DNA from: JAOUEA01 sp963825635
GTDB taxonomy: Bacteria > Actinomycetota > UBA4738 > HRBIN12
DNA: 64,000 nt
Direction: 5' to 3'
Assembly (NCBI GenBank): GCA_963825635.1
Contig: CAWGTU010000003.1
Location: 804,631-868,630, forward strand
Shown here in pieces: positions 17,390 through 25,229 of this stretch (position 1 is its first letter; each line of letters starts with the position of its first letter). The notes beneath the pieces are model-generated. The model was given only the letters and a program-made list of their open reading frames with translations, was not told where the DNA came from and did no database searches. Position numbers and translations under genes: made by a program.

Positions 17390-18805
17390 ATGCTCTTCCC
17401 CACGATCGACTTCGCGGTCTTCTTCGCCCTGGTGTTCCTGGGGCACTGGCTGCTGAACCCGAAACCGTTGCCCTGGAAGCTGTTCATGATCGGGGCGAGC
17501 TACGTCTTCTACGCCTGGTGGGACGTGCACTTCATCTGGCTGCTCGCCGGCGTGTCGGCGATCTCACAGCTGGGCGCGATCGCCGTGGCCCGCCAACCCG
17601 ACGAGCGACGCAAGCGCGTCGCGATGGTCGCCGGCGTCACGCTCACCCTGCTGCCGCTGCTCTACTTCAAGTACTACGGATTCTTCTCGCTGAACCTGAC
17701 GAACGCGGCCGCAGAGCTCGGGCTCGAGAACCTCGGCCTGCCCCTCGTGCAGCTCATCTTGCCGGTCGGGATCTCCTTCTTCACGTTCATGGCGATCAGC
17801 TACATCGTCGATGTCTACCGCGGGCACACACGCGTCGCGAGCTGGATCGACGCGTTCCTGTACCTGTCGTTCTTCCCGCACCTGGTGGCGGGGCCGATCG
17901 TGCGACCCGACGAGCTGATCCCCCAGCTCGACGTGCGGCGCGACCCCCGCCACATCGACGTCGCGGGGGCCTCGTGGCTGATCGTCGGCGGACTCTTCAA
18001 GAAGGTCGTCGTCTCGAGCTTCCTCGCGACCACGATGGTCGACCCGGTGTTCGGCGATCCCGCGAGCCACTCGGCGATCGACGCGCTCTTCGGCATCCTG
18101 GCGTACGCGATCGTGATCTATGCCGACTTCAGCGGGTACACCGACATCGCGATCGGCGTGGCGAAGCTGCTCGGGTTCCAGTTCCCGCAGAACTTCGATC
18201 GCCCGTACTCCGCGCGATCGCTGCAGGACTTCTGGCGCCGCTGGCACATCACCCTGTCGCGCTGGCTGCGCGACTACCTCTACATCCCGCTCGGCGGGTC
18301 GAAGAAGGGAGAGATCCGCACCTACGTGAACATCGTGGTCACGATGGTGCTTGGCGGCCTGTGGCACGGCGCCGCCTGGACGTTCGTCTTCTGGGGGCTC
18401 TACCACGGCATCGGCCAGGCGATCGGCGCATGGAAGCGAGCCCACCTGCCCGCGCGGACCGAGACCCCGCTGCTGCTGTGGGGCCAGCGGCTGTCGACGT
18501 TCGCGCTCGTCTGCGTGGGATGGGTCTTCTTCCGCGCCGACTCGATGGCCACGGCGTTCTCGCTGCTCGGCCGGCTCGTCACGGGATGGACGACCCCGAC
18601 CGAGCTCGTGACCCCCCTGGTGATCGGCACGATCGCGCTGATGCTGGCGTTGCAGTACGCACCGAGGGAGCCGGGCATGCTGCTGCAGGAGCGCATCTCA
18701 CGGTGGCGCCCGGTGCCCATGGGGCTCGCCGGAGCCGCGGCCTTGTTCGTGATCACCACGCTCGGGCCGCAGGGCGTGGCACCCTTCATCTACTTCCAGT
18801 TCTGA
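17390..18805 (+). CDS. MBOAT-family O-acyltransferase (AlgI/PatA-like)
   Basis: A 471-residue membrane-bound O-acyltransferase with about 10-11 helices. Diagnostic segments are PHLVAGPIVRPDELIPQL, ADFSGYTDIAIGVAKLLGF, LQDFWRRWHITLSRWLRDYLYIPLGG and the catalytic His in GGLWHGAAWTFVFWGLYHG. AlgI-type enzymes move acyl groups across the membrane to a surface polysaccharide, usually with an SGNH partner; one is encoded 8 bases downstream. The polymer acylated here is unknown, since no exopolysaccharide genes are nearby. Confidence 0.85.
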   Translation: MLFPTIDFAVFFALVFLGHWLLNPKPLPWKLFMIGASYVFYAWWDVHFIWLLAGVSAISQLGAIAVARQPDERRKRVAMVAGVTLTLLPLLYFKYYGFFSLNLTNAAAELGLENLGLPLVQLILPVGISFFTFMAISYIVDVYRGHTRVASWIDAFLYLSFFPHLVAGPIVRPDELIPQLDVRRDPRHIDVAGASWLIVGGLFKKVVVSSFLATTMVDPVFGDPASHSAIDALFGILAYAIVIYADFSGYTDIAIGVAKLLGFQFPQNFDRPYSARSLQDFWRRWHITLSRWLRDYLYIPLGGSKKGEIRTYVNIVVTMVLGGLWHGAAWTFVFWGLYHGIGQAIGAWKRAHLPARTETPLLLWGQRLSTFALVCVGWVFFRADSMATAFSLLGRLVTGWTTPTELVTPLVIGTIALMLALQYAPREPGMLLQERISRWRPVPMGLAGAAALFVITTLGPQGVAPFIYFQF

Positions 18806-18812
18806 GGACCAG

Positions 18813-19907
18813 ATGCCCGATACCCCGCACGAGAGGATGCCGACGCTGGAGCGGTTCGACCGCTTCGGCGAGGACGCCCGCACACCGGTTCCTCGCGGAC
18901 GCGTCACGATGCCGGCGGGACGGGTCCTGATCGTGCTGCTCGTCGCGCTGCTCGTGTGGGGGGCCTCGTACGCTCCGAGCCTCAAGCGCGCCTCCGAGGC
19001 ACAGCCGCTCGGCACGCGGCGCACGGTCTCGCTGTGGGTGCTCCGGCCCGTCGCCGCGATCAGCGACTTCGTGCAGCTCACCGCGCTGACGGATGGCGCG
19101 ATCCGGGCGCTCGGCCGCGACCCGGACGAGGAGCCGGGAGGCGCGGTCGACGTGCCCGAGCCGGAGGATCTGCCGACGCTCGATCCCGACGTCTCGGTCT
19201 CACCCAAGCCCGACGAGCCGGTGGTGAAGAACACGAAGATCCGTCGACCGACCCCCAAGGACGAGCTGCGGGTCGCCGTGGTCGGGGACTCCCTCGCGGC
19301 GGGCCTCGGCGTCTACCTCGAGCGCGAGTTCCGGCCGGCGCTCGTGCGTCTGACCCGACAGGGCCGCATCTCGACGGGGCTGTCCCGCCTCGACTACTTC
19401 GACTGGATGACAGCGATGCGCCAGATCGAGAAGGGCTTCTCACCCGACCTCGTCGTCGTGATGATCGGCGACAACGACAACCAGAGCCTGCAGACTCCGG
19501 GTGGCCAGGTGGTCGCCGAGATCGGTTCGTTCGAGTGGCCCAGGGGCTACGAGAAGCGCGTCGAGGAGTTCACGAGGATCGCCGTCGACGGCGGCGCCCA
19601 CGTCGCGTGGGTAGGACTGCCGATCGTGCAGCGCAAGGAGCGCTGGGACGTGATGCAGCGTCAGAACGCGATCTACGAACGCGTGGTCGACGCGGCCCCG
19701 AACGCCATCTACGTCGACACGTGGGACCGGTTCGCCACCCGCGACGGCCAGTACACCCCGTTCTACTGGGAGGGCGGCAAGGCCGAGCTGGTCCGCGCTC
19801 CCGACGGGCTGCACTTCACCCCACGCGGCTACGAGCTACTCGCCCACGCGGTCACCGACGCCGTGGTCGAGTCCTTCCGCCTGATGCCGAACGCCCTCAA
19901 CGACTGA
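18813..19907 (+). CDS. Membrane-anchored SGNH/DUF459-type hydrolase or acyltransferase
   Basis: A 364-residue protein with a single N-terminal membrane anchor (about residues 35-55), a Pro/acidic linker (about 100-150) and an SGNH domain from about 150. SGNH blocks are visible: VVGDSLAAGLG (Ser nucleophile), VMIGDNDNQ, and the Asp/His pair in APDGLHFTPRGYE. It lies 7 bases after the MBOAT gene and is very probably its extracytoplasmic partner, completing O-acylation of an envelope polymer. A short ribosome-binding GAGGA precedes the ATG. Confidence 0.8.
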   Translation: MPDTPHERMPTLERFDRFGEDARTPVPRGRVTMPAGRVLIVLLVALLVWGASYAPSLKRASEAQPLGTRRTVSLWVLRPVAAISDFVQLTALTDGAIRALGRDPDEEPGGAVDVPEPEDLPTLDPDVSVSPKPDEPVVKNTKIRRPTPKDELRVAVVGDSLAAGLGVYLEREFRPALVRLTRQGRISTGLSRLDYFDWMTAMRQIEKGFSPDLVVVMIGDNDNQSLQTPGGQVVAEIGSFEWPRGYEKRVEEFTRIAVDGGAHVAWVGLPIVQRKERWDVMQRQNAIYERVVDAAPNAIYVDTWDRFATRDGQYTPFYWEGGKAELVRAPDGLHFTPRGYELLAHAVTDAVVESFRLMPNALND

Positions 19908-19921
19908 GCCCGTCCGCGGCC

Positions 19922-21307
19922 TCAAACCTGGATCGGCACCTCGGGGAGGTTCGCGAGCGCAGCGTCCTCGTCGGCGGCGTCGAACTCGAGGTCGGGCAGC
20001 TTGCCGGCGAGGTAGTCGTCGTAGGCCTGCATGTCGAAGTGTCCGTGCCCGCAGAGATTGAACAGGATCACGCGCTCTTCACCGGCTTCCTTCGCTGCCA
20101 CGGCCTCGTCGATCGCGCCCTTGACCGCGTGGTTCGCCTCGGGCGCCGGCAGGATGCCCTGCGTCTTCGCGAACAGCAGCCCCGCCTCGAACGTCTCGTT
20201 CTGCGTGTACGCCACCGCGTCCATGTGCCCGTGCTTGACCAGCAACGACAACGAGGGCGAGTCGCCGTGGTACCGCAGCCCGCCGGCGTGAACCGGCGCC
20301 GGCACGAAGTCGTGGCCCAGCGTGTACATCGGCACGATCGGTGAGATCTGCGCCGTGTCGCCGTAGTCGTAGGCGAACCGCCCCTTCGTCAGCGTGGGAC
20401 ACGCCGCGGGCTCGGTCGCGAGGAAGCGCATGTCGGGCGTCTCGCCGCGTAGCTTCCCGGCCATGAAGGGGTAGGAGATGCCGGCGTAGTTCGAGCCGCC
20501 GCCGACGCAGCCCACCACGACGTCGGGGCGCTCGCCCGCCATCTCCATCTGCTGCTGCGCTTCGAGGCCGATCACGCTCTGGTGCAGCAGCACGTGGCCG
20601 AGCACGCTGCCGAGCGCGTAGTTCGTGTCGTCGTGGGTCGCGGCGTCCTCGACGGCCTCGCTGATCGCGATGCCGAGGGAACCCGTCGAGTCGGGATGCG
20701 CCTCGCGGATCGCGCGGCCGCTGTTCGTCTTGTCGCTCGGCGACGCGACGACGCTGGCTCCGAACGTCTCCATGAACACCCGCCGGTATGGCTTCTGGTC
20801 GTAGGACGCCTTCACCATGTACACGTCGCACTCGAGGCCGAACATCTGGCAGGCGAGCGCCATGGCCGAGCCCCACTGCCCCGCGCCCGTCTCGGTCGCG
20901 ATGCGCCGGATGCCGGCTTCCTTGTTGAAGTACGCCTGCGGCACAGCCGTGTTCGGCTTGTGGCTGCCCGCCGGCGAGACGCCCTCGTACTTGAAGTAGA
21001 TGTGGGCGGGTGTGTCGAGTGCCTGCTCGAGCCGGGTCGCGCGGAACAACGGCGACGGCCTCCAGAGCCGGTAGACGTCGATCACCTCGCCCGGGATGTC
21101 GATCCACTCGTCGGTGGAGACCTCCTGGCCGATCAGCGACATCGGGAACAGCGGCGCGAGGTCGTCGGGGCCGATCGGCTGCTTCGTCTGCGGGCTCAGC
21201 GGGGGCAGCGGCTCGATGCCCGACTTCACGATGTCGGGCATGATGTTGAACCACGCCGTCGGGATCTGATCGGGCTGCAGGTCGAATCGGGTCCGGACGT
21301 CGCTCAT
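19922..21307 (-). CDS. trpB2: TrpB2-type tryptophan synthase beta-like PLP enzyme
   Basis: A 461-residue fold-type II PLP enzyme. The PLP-lysine motif is GSHKPNTAVPQAYF, and the phosphate-binding glycine loop is VGCVGGGSNYAGI. Length and the N-terminal extension (DLQPDQIPTAWFNIMPD) mark the TrpB2 group rather than classic TrpB1 (about 400 residues). TrpB2 makes Trp from indole and serine without TrpA in several organisms; no trpA or other trp gene is seen here. I chose the ATG at 21307 because it follows a strong GAGGAGG site; an upstream in-frame start at 21358 would overlap the Rieske gene. Confidence 0.85.
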   Translation of the reverse strand: MSDVRTRFDLQPDQIPTAWFNIMPDIVKSGIEPLPPLSPQTKQPIGPDDLAPLFPMSLIGQEVSTDEWIDIPGEVIDVYRLWRPSPLFRATRLEQALDTPAHIYFKYEGVSPAGSHKPNTAVPQAYFNKEAGIRRIATETGAGQWGSAMALACQMFGLECDVYMVKASYDQKPYRRVFMETFGASVVASPSDKTNSGRAIREAHPDSTGSLGIAISEAVEDAATHDDTNYALGSVLGHVLLHQSVIGLEAQQQMEMAGERPDVVVGCVGGGSNYAGISYPFMAGKLRGETPDMRFLATEPAACPTLTKGRFAYDYGDTAQISPIVPMYTLGHDFVPAPVHAGGLRYHGDSPSLSLLVKHGHMDAVAYTQNETFEAGLLFAKTQGILPAPEANHAVKGAIDEAVAAKEAGEERVILFNLCGHGHFDMQAYDDYLAGKLPDLEFDAADEDAALANLPEVPIQV

Positions 21308-21344
21308 CGTGGTGCCTCCTCGCGCGGGTGTGAACCGGGCCGCG

Positions 21345-21350
21345 AGCCTA
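21345..21350 (-). promoter_or_regulatory. Possible -10 element (TAGGCT) for the trpB2 gene
   Basis: TAGGCT on the minus strand, 37 nt before the ATG at 21307. The predicted leader of about 31 nt carries the GAGGAGG ribosome binding site. It overlaps the last codon of the upstream Rieske gene. Confidence 0.4.
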
Positions 21351-21674
21351 CCCCTCACCCGGACGCGTCGCCACCTCGACCCAGCCCTCGACCTCGCGGG
21401 CCCGGAAGATCGGCAGCGGGTCGGCGGCGGGGCCCTCGATCGGCTCGCCGTTCTCCACGTCGAACACGCTGCCGTGGCACGGGCACTCGACCGTCGCGGC
21501 GCGGTCGTCGAACTCGCCTTCGGCGAGCGAGCACCCCTGGTGCGTGCACTCGTCGCCGAACGCGTAGAGGTTCGCCTCGATGTGGGCCACGGTGACCCGT
21601 CCGGCGGGGGTGTCGTAGGCCCGCATCTCGCCCTCGGGGATCTCGCCGAGCGCCCCCACCCTCACGTACTCCAT
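21348..21674 (-). CDS. Rieske [2Fe-2S] ferredoxin-like protein
   Basis: A 108-residue soluble Rieske protein. Both cluster-binding motifs are complete: CTHQGCSL (Cys-His) and CPCHGSVFD. This size class comprises electron carriers for dioxygenases or nitrite-reductase-small-subunit-like proteins. No oxygenase is adjacent, so its partner is unknown. The ATG at 21674 has a good site (AAAGGGAG). It follows the CDP-alcohol phosphatidyltransferase gene by 19 bases and is probably co-transcribed with it. Confidence 0.85.
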   Translation of the reverse strand: MEYVRVGALGEIPEGEMRAYDTPAGRVTVAHIEANLYAFGDECTHQGCSLAEGEFDDRAATVECPCHGSVFDVENGEPIEGPAADPLPIFRAREVEGWVEVATRPGEG

Positions 21675-21693
21675 CGACGTGCTCCCTTTCCGG

Positions 21694-22353
21694 TCAGGCC
21701 CGCGATAGCGCGGTGAATCCACGCTGCACCACCGTGAACACCCCCAGCGTCGCGAGCACGATCAGCGCCGGGAACATCATGCCGGGGATCAGCAGCCCGA
21801 TCATGAGCGCGAGCATCCGCTCGAGGCGTTGGAACAGCCCTTCGCTGAGGCTGATGCCGACGGCCTCGGCCTCGGCGCGGATCTGACTCACCCCGAGGCT
21901 GACGATCAGCGTGAGCAGCGCGAGCCCCGCCTGCACCATCTCGCCCTGCGCGGCCAGGTTCCAGAACAGGCACGAGAACAGGATCATGTCCGAGACGCGG
22001 TCGAGCACCGAGTCCATGAACGCGCCCGACCGCTTCTCCTCGCCTCGGTGACGTGCCACCGAGCCGTCGAAGACGTCGAGCAGGCTCCCGACGATCAGCA
22101 GGAAGCCGGCCACGAGCCAGTTCCCGACCACGATCTGCCACCCTGCGAGCACGATGAAGACCGGGGACAGCAGCGTGAGCTGCCACGGCCGCACCCCGGT
22201 CCAGATCAAGAACGCGAGGATCGCCCGGTAGGGCCAGGCGAGCAGGCGCTGCATCGCGCCGCCGGCGGCGCTCTCGTTCTTGCGGGGCGGCGGCATGTCC
22301 CGCACCCGAGGTGCCTCCCGCTCGGATCGGTCCGCGTGCTCCTCGTTCGTCAC
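21694..22353 (-). CDS. CDP-alcohol phosphatidyltransferase family enzyme
   Basis: A 219-residue membrane enzyme with about 5-6 helices. The complete family motif D-G-x2-A-R-x8-G-x3-D-x3-D is visible (DGSVARHRGEEKRSGAFMD then VLD). It joins an alcohol to a CDP-diacylglycerol-type lipid; whether the product is phosphatidylinositol phosphate, phosphatidylglycerol phosphate or another lipid cannot be told. The N-terminal 35 residues are hydrophilic, so a downstream start is possible. The GTG start lies within a 7-bp inverted repeat. Confidence 0.8.
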   Translation of the reverse strand: MTNEEHADRSEREAPRVRDMPPPRKNESAAGGAMQRLLAWPYRAILAFLIWTGVRPWQLTLLSPVFIVLAGWQIVVGNWLVAGFLLIVGSLLDVFDGSVARHRGEEKRSGAFMDSVLDRVSDMILFSCLFWNLAAQGEMVQAGLALLTLIVSLGVSQIRAEAEAVGISLSEGLFQRLERMLALMIGLLIPGMMFPALIVLATLGVFTVVQRGFTALSRA

Positions 22354-22372
22354 TAGTCCATTCCAGACTAGT
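22352..22372. repeat. Inverted repeat ACTAGTC-N7-GACTAGT, possible operator
   Basis: A perfect 7-bp dyad covers the GTG start and the likely -10 (TAGTCT) of the CDP-alcohol phosphatidyltransferase gene, and begins 8 bases after the greA stop. It could be an operator for the lipid/Rieske unit or a stem at the greA 3' end. There is no T-run. Confidence 0.45.
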
Positions 22373-22380
22373 TCGCAGGT

Positions 22381-22920
22381 CTACCCCGCGAACGGTTCGA
22401 AGCTCACGACCACGTACCGCACGGTCCCCGCGGGGGCCTCGTAGGCGACCTCCTGCTTCGCGGCGGCGCCCACCAACGCCGCCCCGAGCGGAGACGTCGT
22501 GGTCACGGTGCGCGCCCCGGGGGCCTTCTCCTCGGCGTGCTCGGCGAGCAGGTACGTCTCCTCGTCGTCGTCGTCGTCGTCCACGGGCCGGAGCGTGACG
22601 AGCATGCCGGGTCCGATCTCGTCGGCGTGCTCGGGGGTCTCCACGATCTCGGGGTCGCGCAGCATGTGCTGCAGCTTGCGGATCTTCGACTCCATCAGGC
22701 CCTGCTCGTCCTTCGCGGCGTGGTACTCGGCGTTCTCCTTGAGGTCGCCGTGCTCGCGCGCGACCTTGATCTTCTCGGTGATGCGCTCCCGGCCGTGCGT
22801 CGTCATCTCCTCGAGCTCGGCCTTGATGCGCAGGTACGCGTCGAGGGTGAGGGTGGCGGTGGGCTCCTGTCCGGCCGCGCGGGCGGGACGGTTCTTCAGC
22901 TCCTCGGGCAGCTCAGGCAT
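22381..22920 (-). CDS. greA: Transcription elongation factor GreA
   Basis: A 179-residue Gre factor with an N-terminal coiled coil (EYHAAKDEQGLMESKIRKLQHML region, carrying the acidic tip near residues 60-65) and a C-terminal FKBP-like domain ending in SPLGAAL...YEAPAG. It rescues backtracked RNA polymerase by stimulating transcript cleavage. It is longer than E. coli GreA (158) because of an N-terminal extension and an acidic run (DDDDDDEE, about residues 112-119) encoded by a GTC/GAC trinucleotide repeat. The ATG is 6 nt after a TACACT element. Confidence 0.88.
   Translation of the reverse strand: MPELPEELKNRPARAAGQEPTATLTLDAYLRIKAELEEMTTHGRERITEKIKVAREHGDLKENAEYHAAKDEQGLMESKIRKLQHMLRDPEIVETPEHADEIGPGMLVTLRPVDDDDDDEETYLLAEHAEEKAPGARTVTTTSPLGAALVGAAAKQEVAYEAPAGTVRYVVVSFEPFAG
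22561..22581. repeat. Trinucleotide repeat (TCG)n inside greA
   Basis: Six or so tandem TCG units (GAC on the coding strand) encode a run of Asp in GreA. In-frame slippage would change the length of the acidic loop without a frameshift. Confidence 0.6.
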
Positions 22921-22926
22921 GTCGCG

Positions 22927-22932
22927 AGTGTA
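22927..22932 (-). promoter_or_regulatory. Leaderless-type -10 element (TACACT) for greA
   Basis: TACACT on the minus strand, 6 nt before the greA ATG at 22920; no ribosome binding site. Confidence 0.55.
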
Positions 22933-22939
22933 CCGATGG

Positions 22940-24370
22940 TCAATCCTGCGAGAAGTAGATGTTCTTCACCTCCGTGTAGAGCTGCACGGCCGCCATGCCC
23001 ATCTCGCGTCCGATGCCGCTGCGCTTGAACCCCCCGAACGGGGCCTCGGTGTGCACGCTCGAGGCCGAGTTCACGCTGAGGTTCCCGGTGCGGATGCCCT
23101 TGGCGACCCGGATCGCCCGGCCGAGGTCACGCGTCCAGATGGTGCCCGACAGGCCAAACGGCGAGTCGTTCGCGAGCCGGATCGCCTCGTCCTCGGTGTC
23201 GAACGGGATCACGCAGACGACCGGGCCGAAGATCTCCTCCTGGGCGACCCGCCAGGCGTTGTCGACGTCGGCGAGCACGGCCGGGCGCATGAAGAAGCCG
23301 TCGCCGTCGGGCACGTCGCCGCCGGTGACGTGTCGCGCCCCCTCGTCGATGCCGATCGACAGGTAGTCGAGCGAGGTCTGCCGCTGCCCCGACGAGATCA
23401 GCGGCCCCATCTCGGTCGCGTCGTCGAGCGGCTGACCGACGGTGATCGCCTCGGTCCGTGCGACGAAACGCTCGAGGTACTCGTCGTAGACACCCCGCTG
23501 CACGAACTGGCGCGAGCGAGCGCAGCAGTCCTGCCCCGCGTTGTCGAAGACCGACCAGAGGGACTTCTCGACGCAGACGTCGAGGTCGGCGTCGTCGAAG
23601 ACGACGTTGGCCGACTTGCCGCCGAGCTCGAGCGAGACGCGCGTGATGTTCGTCGCGGCAGTCTGCATCACCGACGTGCCGACCTCGGTCGATCCCGTGA
23701 ACGAGACCTTCGCGACGCGCGGATCGGCGATCAACGCGCTCGCCGTGCTGGATCCGGGCCCGGGCAGCACGCTCAGGGTGCCCTCGGGAAGCCCTGCCTC
23801 GTAGAGGATGTCGGCGAGCGCCAGCGCGGTGAGCGGGGTCTGCGATGCGGGCTTCACGACCGCGGTGTTGCCGCACGCGAGCGCGGGGGCGATCTTCCAG
23901 CTCGCGATCACCGCCGGGAAGTTCCACGGGGTGATCAGCGCACAGACGCCCACCGGCTCGCGCAGGGTGACGTCGAGCCCGGGCGGCACGATCGGGATCG
24001 TCTCGCCGGTGATCTTGTTCGCGGCCCCGCCCCAGTACTCGAAGACGTTGGCGACGATGTCGATCTCGCCGCGGGCCGCCGAGATCGGCTTGCCCCCGTT
24101 GCGGGCCTCGAGCTCCGCGAGCCTCTCCTGGTGCTCCCGGACCAGGAAGGAGGCCTTCGTCAGCACCCGACCACGCTCGCGGGCCGACAGCCGGGGCCAC
24201 GCGCCCTCCTCGAAGGCCCGGGTCGCGACGTCGACGGCCCGGGTCGCATCCTGCGCGGCCCCCGTGGCCACCTCCGCCATCGGCGCCCCGCTCGCCGGCT
24301 CGACCACGTGGACGGTCGCCCCATCGAGGGCCTCCACGCGCTCGCCGCCCAACACGATCAGCTCGCTCAT
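22940..24370 (-). CDS. NAD(P)-dependent aldehyde dehydrogenase
   Basis: A 476-residue ALDH-superfamily enzyme. Visible are the oxyanion/N-anchor motif ITPWNFPAVIASWKIAPAL, cofactor motif FTGSTEVG, the general-base Glu in SLELGGKSANVVFDDADLD and the catalytic Cys in DNAGQDCCARSR (two adjacent Cys). C-terminal APFGGFKRSGIGREMG is the usual oligomerisation/substrate region. It most resembles betaine/gamma-glutamyl-aminoaldehyde-type ALDHs. It is divergent from an SDR gene, with separate promoter elements in an 84-base gap. The ATG has a GGGAGG site. Confidence 0.87.
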   Translation of the reverse strand: MSELIVLGGERVEALDGATVHVVEPASGAPMAEVATGAAQDATRAVDVATRAFEEGAWPRLSARERGRVLTKASFLVREHQERLAELEARNGGKPISAARGEIDIVANVFEYWGGAANKITGETIPIVPPGLDVTLREPVGVCALITPWNFPAVIASWKIAPALACGNTAVVKPASQTPLTALALADILYEAGLPEGTLSVLPGPGSSTASALIADPRVAKVSFTGSTEVGTSVMQTAATNITRVSLELGGKSANVVFDDADLDVCVEKSLWSVFDNAGQDCCARSRQFVQRGVYDEYLERFVARTEAITVGQPLDDATEMGPLISSGQRQTSLDYLSIGIDEGARHVTGGDVPDGDGFFMRPAVLADVDNAWRVAQEEIFGPVVCVIPFDTEDEAIRLANDSPFGLSGTIWTRDLGRAIRVAKGIRTGNLSVNSASSVHTEAPFGGFKRSGIGREMGMAAVQLYTEVKNIYFSQD

Positions 24371-24400
24371 CGGGTCGCCTCCCTCGCACTCGACGCGCGC

Positions 24401-24406
24401 ATCGTA
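24401..24406 (-). promoter_or_regulatory. Possible -10 element (TACGAT) for the aldehyde dehydrogenase gene
   Basis: TACGAT on the minus strand, 30 nt before the ATG at 24370, gives a leader of about 24 nt containing the GGGAGG site. Confidence 0.4.
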
Positions 24407-24417
24407 GACCCAGGGCG

Positions 24418-24423
24418 TACCCT
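24418..24423 (+). promoter_or_regulatory. Possible -10 element (TACCCT) for the SDR gene
   Basis: TACCCT on the plus strand, 31 nt before the ATG at 24455, gives a leader of about 25 nt containing GGGAGG. It is back-to-back with the aldehyde dehydrogenase promoter. Confidence 0.4.
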
Positions 24424-24454
24424 TCGGCCGTTCGGAACGACGGGAGGCTGTGCG

Positions 24455-25222
24455 ATGCGACTCGACGGCAAGGTGGCCCTGATCACCGGGGGCGGCAGCG
24501 GGATGGGCAAGGTGGCGGCCGAGCTGTTCGCGAGCGAGGGCGCGAACGTCGTGCTCACCGACGTGAACGACGAGGCCGGTGAGGCCACGGCGGCGGCGAT
24601 CGGCGATCGGGCGCTCTACGTGCACGCCGACGTCTCGAAGGAGACCGACGCCGAGTCGATGGTCGGCGCCGCGGTCGAGCGGTTCGGCCGGCTCGACGTG
24701 CTCTACAACAACGCCGGCATCATGCCGCTCGACGACGGGTCGGTGACCGACGCCGACGGGTCGATCTGGGACACCGTGCTCGCGGTGAACGTGAAGGGCG
24801 TGATGTTCGGCTGCAAGTTCGGCATCCCCGCGATGCTCGAGACCGGCGGCGGCTCGATCATCAACGTGGCGTCGTTCGTCGCGTGGCTCGGCGCGGCGAC
24901 GTCGCAGACCGCCTACACCGCGTCGAAGGGCGCCGTGCTTGCGATGACCCGCGAGATCGCGGTCGAGTACGCGCGCAAGGGCATCCGCTGCAACGCGCTC
25001 TGCCCCGGTCCGATCGAGACGCCGCTGCTGCTCGCCCTGCTGTCGGACGAGGCGAAGAAGCAGCGCCGCTTCGTGCACATCCCCATGGGGCGGCTCGGGC
25101 ACGCCGAGGAGCTCGCGAAGGCGGCGCTGTTCCTCGCGAGCGACGACTCGAGCTACATGACGGGCTCGAGCCTGATCGTCGACGGCGGCATCACCGCGGC
25201 CTACGTCACCCCCGAGGACTGA
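24455..25222 (+). CDS. Short-chain dehydrogenase/reductase
   Basis: A 255-residue classical SDR. Cofactor motif TGGGSGMG (residues about 11-18), NNAG near 88, catalytic Ser in NVASF near 139 and the Y-x3-K pair in YTASK near 153 are all present. C-terminal SSYMTGSSLIVDGGITAAY is typical of the FabG-like group. Asp in LTDVN after beta-2 suggests NAD(H) preference. The substrate is unknown; the divergent aldehyde dehydrogenase suggests an alcohol/aldehyde pathway. The start follows a GGGAGG site. Confidence 0.85.
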   Translation: MRLDGKVALITGGGSGMGKVAAELFASEGANVVLTDVNDEAGEATAAAIGDRALYVHADVSKETDAESMVGAAVERFGRLDVLYNNAGIMPLDDGSVTDADGSIWDTVLAVNVKGVMFGCKFGIPAMLETGGGSIINVASFVAWLGAATSQTAYTASKGAVLAMTREIAVEYARKGIRCNALCPGPIETPLLLALLSDEAKKQRRFVHIPMGRLGHAEELAKAALFLASDDSSYMTGSSLIVDGGITAAYVTPED

Positions 25223-25229
25223 GCCAGGC

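Noticed and set aside
22499..24454. Upstream extension of the SDR frame over greA and the aldehyde dehydrogenase
   Set aside because: Only the part from 24455 has SDR motifs and a ribosome binding site; the rest is the antisense of two recognised genes.
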